From contig NZ_JAAFZU010000055.1 in the NCBI RefSeq assembly GCF_018263905.1, positions 539,131 to 603,130 on the forward strand: a stretch of 64,000 nt of DNA. The letters are read 5' to 3'. This document shows positions 63,914-64,000 of the stretch, in pieces. The first letter of the stretch is position 1. Every line of letters begins with the position of its first letter. The translations under genes were made by a program, and so were the position numbers. The DNA comes from Loktanella sp. SALINAS62 (GTDB lineage Bacteria > Pseudomonadota > Alphaproteobacteria > Rhodobacterales > Rhodobacteraceae). Under the pieces are notes generated by a model, which had not been told where the DNA came from, did no database searches, and was given only the letters and a program-made list of their open reading frames with translations.

Positions 63914-64000
63914 GGAGAGTGTCCGACCTTCTGTGTAACTGGGATTTGGTTCATGCTTCCTGAGAGAAGCAAGGACGATGACGATGACGATTTCCAAGGA
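63914..64000 (+). mobile_element. Left end of an IS256-type insertion sequence
   Basis: Sequence around 63914-63940 (GAGAGTGTCCGACCTTCTGTGTAACTGG) has the pattern GTGTCC-(8)-TCTGTGTAA found at IS256-family ends. A transposase reading frame begins at 63978. The insertion breaks the IS3 fragment directly after its DN codons. The right end is outside the window. Confidence 0.6.
63978..64000 (+). CDS. IS256-family transposase, start only
   Basis: ATG 63978, 2 bases after AAGGA at 63971-63975, opens the frame MTMTISK before the window ends (ATG 63984 is an alternative with better spacing). The peptide agrees with the N-terminus of IS256-type mutator transposases. Only eight codons are visible, so the call leans on the inverted repeat upstream. 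Confidence 0.5.

Overview
The window is a high-GC chromosomal segment from an alphaproteobacterium of the Rhodobacteraceae, most like the marine Roseobacter group. The grounds are the protein-level resemblance of almost every gene, the mreBCD-mrdA-rodA operon, a class I (not class II) lysyl-tRNA synthetase, DUF3572 divergent from a PleD-type cyclase, paired DUF1194 proteins, and the use of GTG and TTG starts. No rRNA, plasmid replication genes or CRISPR array are visible. About 62 protein genes, two clear gene remnants, one frameshifted gene, one tRNA and several terminators can be supported.

From 1 to 13.3 kb: a 5'-truncated M42 peptidase, a secreted fasciclin protein, DUF3572 divergent from a PleD-type diguanylate cyclase, a DUF983/NUDIX pair, an ArsC-like protein, a cold-shock protein, thyA-folA, a TbpB-like surface lipoprotein with its Slam-type outer-membrane translocator, gloA followed by two overlapping DUF1194 genes, and acs. 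From 13.5 to 19.5 kb: a possible outer-membrane protein, a frameshifted beta-helix protein, DUF4864, lysS, a TerB-like protein and a small acidic membrane protein. From 19.6 to 31.2 kb: dacB-nadD, ettA, two tandem cold-shock genes, a secreted arylesterase divergent from an ABC export pair (YbbAP type), gltX and a DHA2 efflux pump. From 31.3 to 38.2 kb: an SH3 protein, wrbA, nadE, an 18-repeat MORN protein, an LLM-class flavin oxidoreductase and a GhrA-type reductase.

From 38.2 to 43.8 kb lies the rod-shape operon mreB-mreC-mreD-mrdA-rodA, coupled to ghrA by overlapping stops and starts. leuA follows. Upstream of leuA is a 25-codon ORF with four leucine codons in a run of eight, then a GC hairpin and a U tract, which looks like an attenuator. 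Next come two SDR genes coupled to an iron-sulfur (6-4)-photolyase-type gene, convergent with an SseB/uracil-DNA-glycosylase-family pair. A capsule-export ATPase, a KpsE-like protein and kdsA form one overlapping set, followed by a BON-MscS channel.

At 54.9 kb a tRNA-Gln(UUG) is followed at once by a broken integrase N-terminus, and the rest of the window reads as accessory DNA. It holds a betaine-type N-demethylation operon (Rieske oxygenase, ferredoxin reductase, flavin demethylase) with a divergent LysR, and a second-type methionine aminopeptidase divergent from a ParD-like antitoxin across a perfect inverted repeat. It then has a Crp/Fnr regulator divergent from a His-rich secreted protein, an IS3-family transposase remnant, and the left end of an IS256-type element running off the edge. 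The most interesting candidates for follow-up are the methionine-aminopeptidase/ParD-like pair, the leuA leader, the Slam/lipoprotein pair and the degenerate receiver domain of the cyclase.
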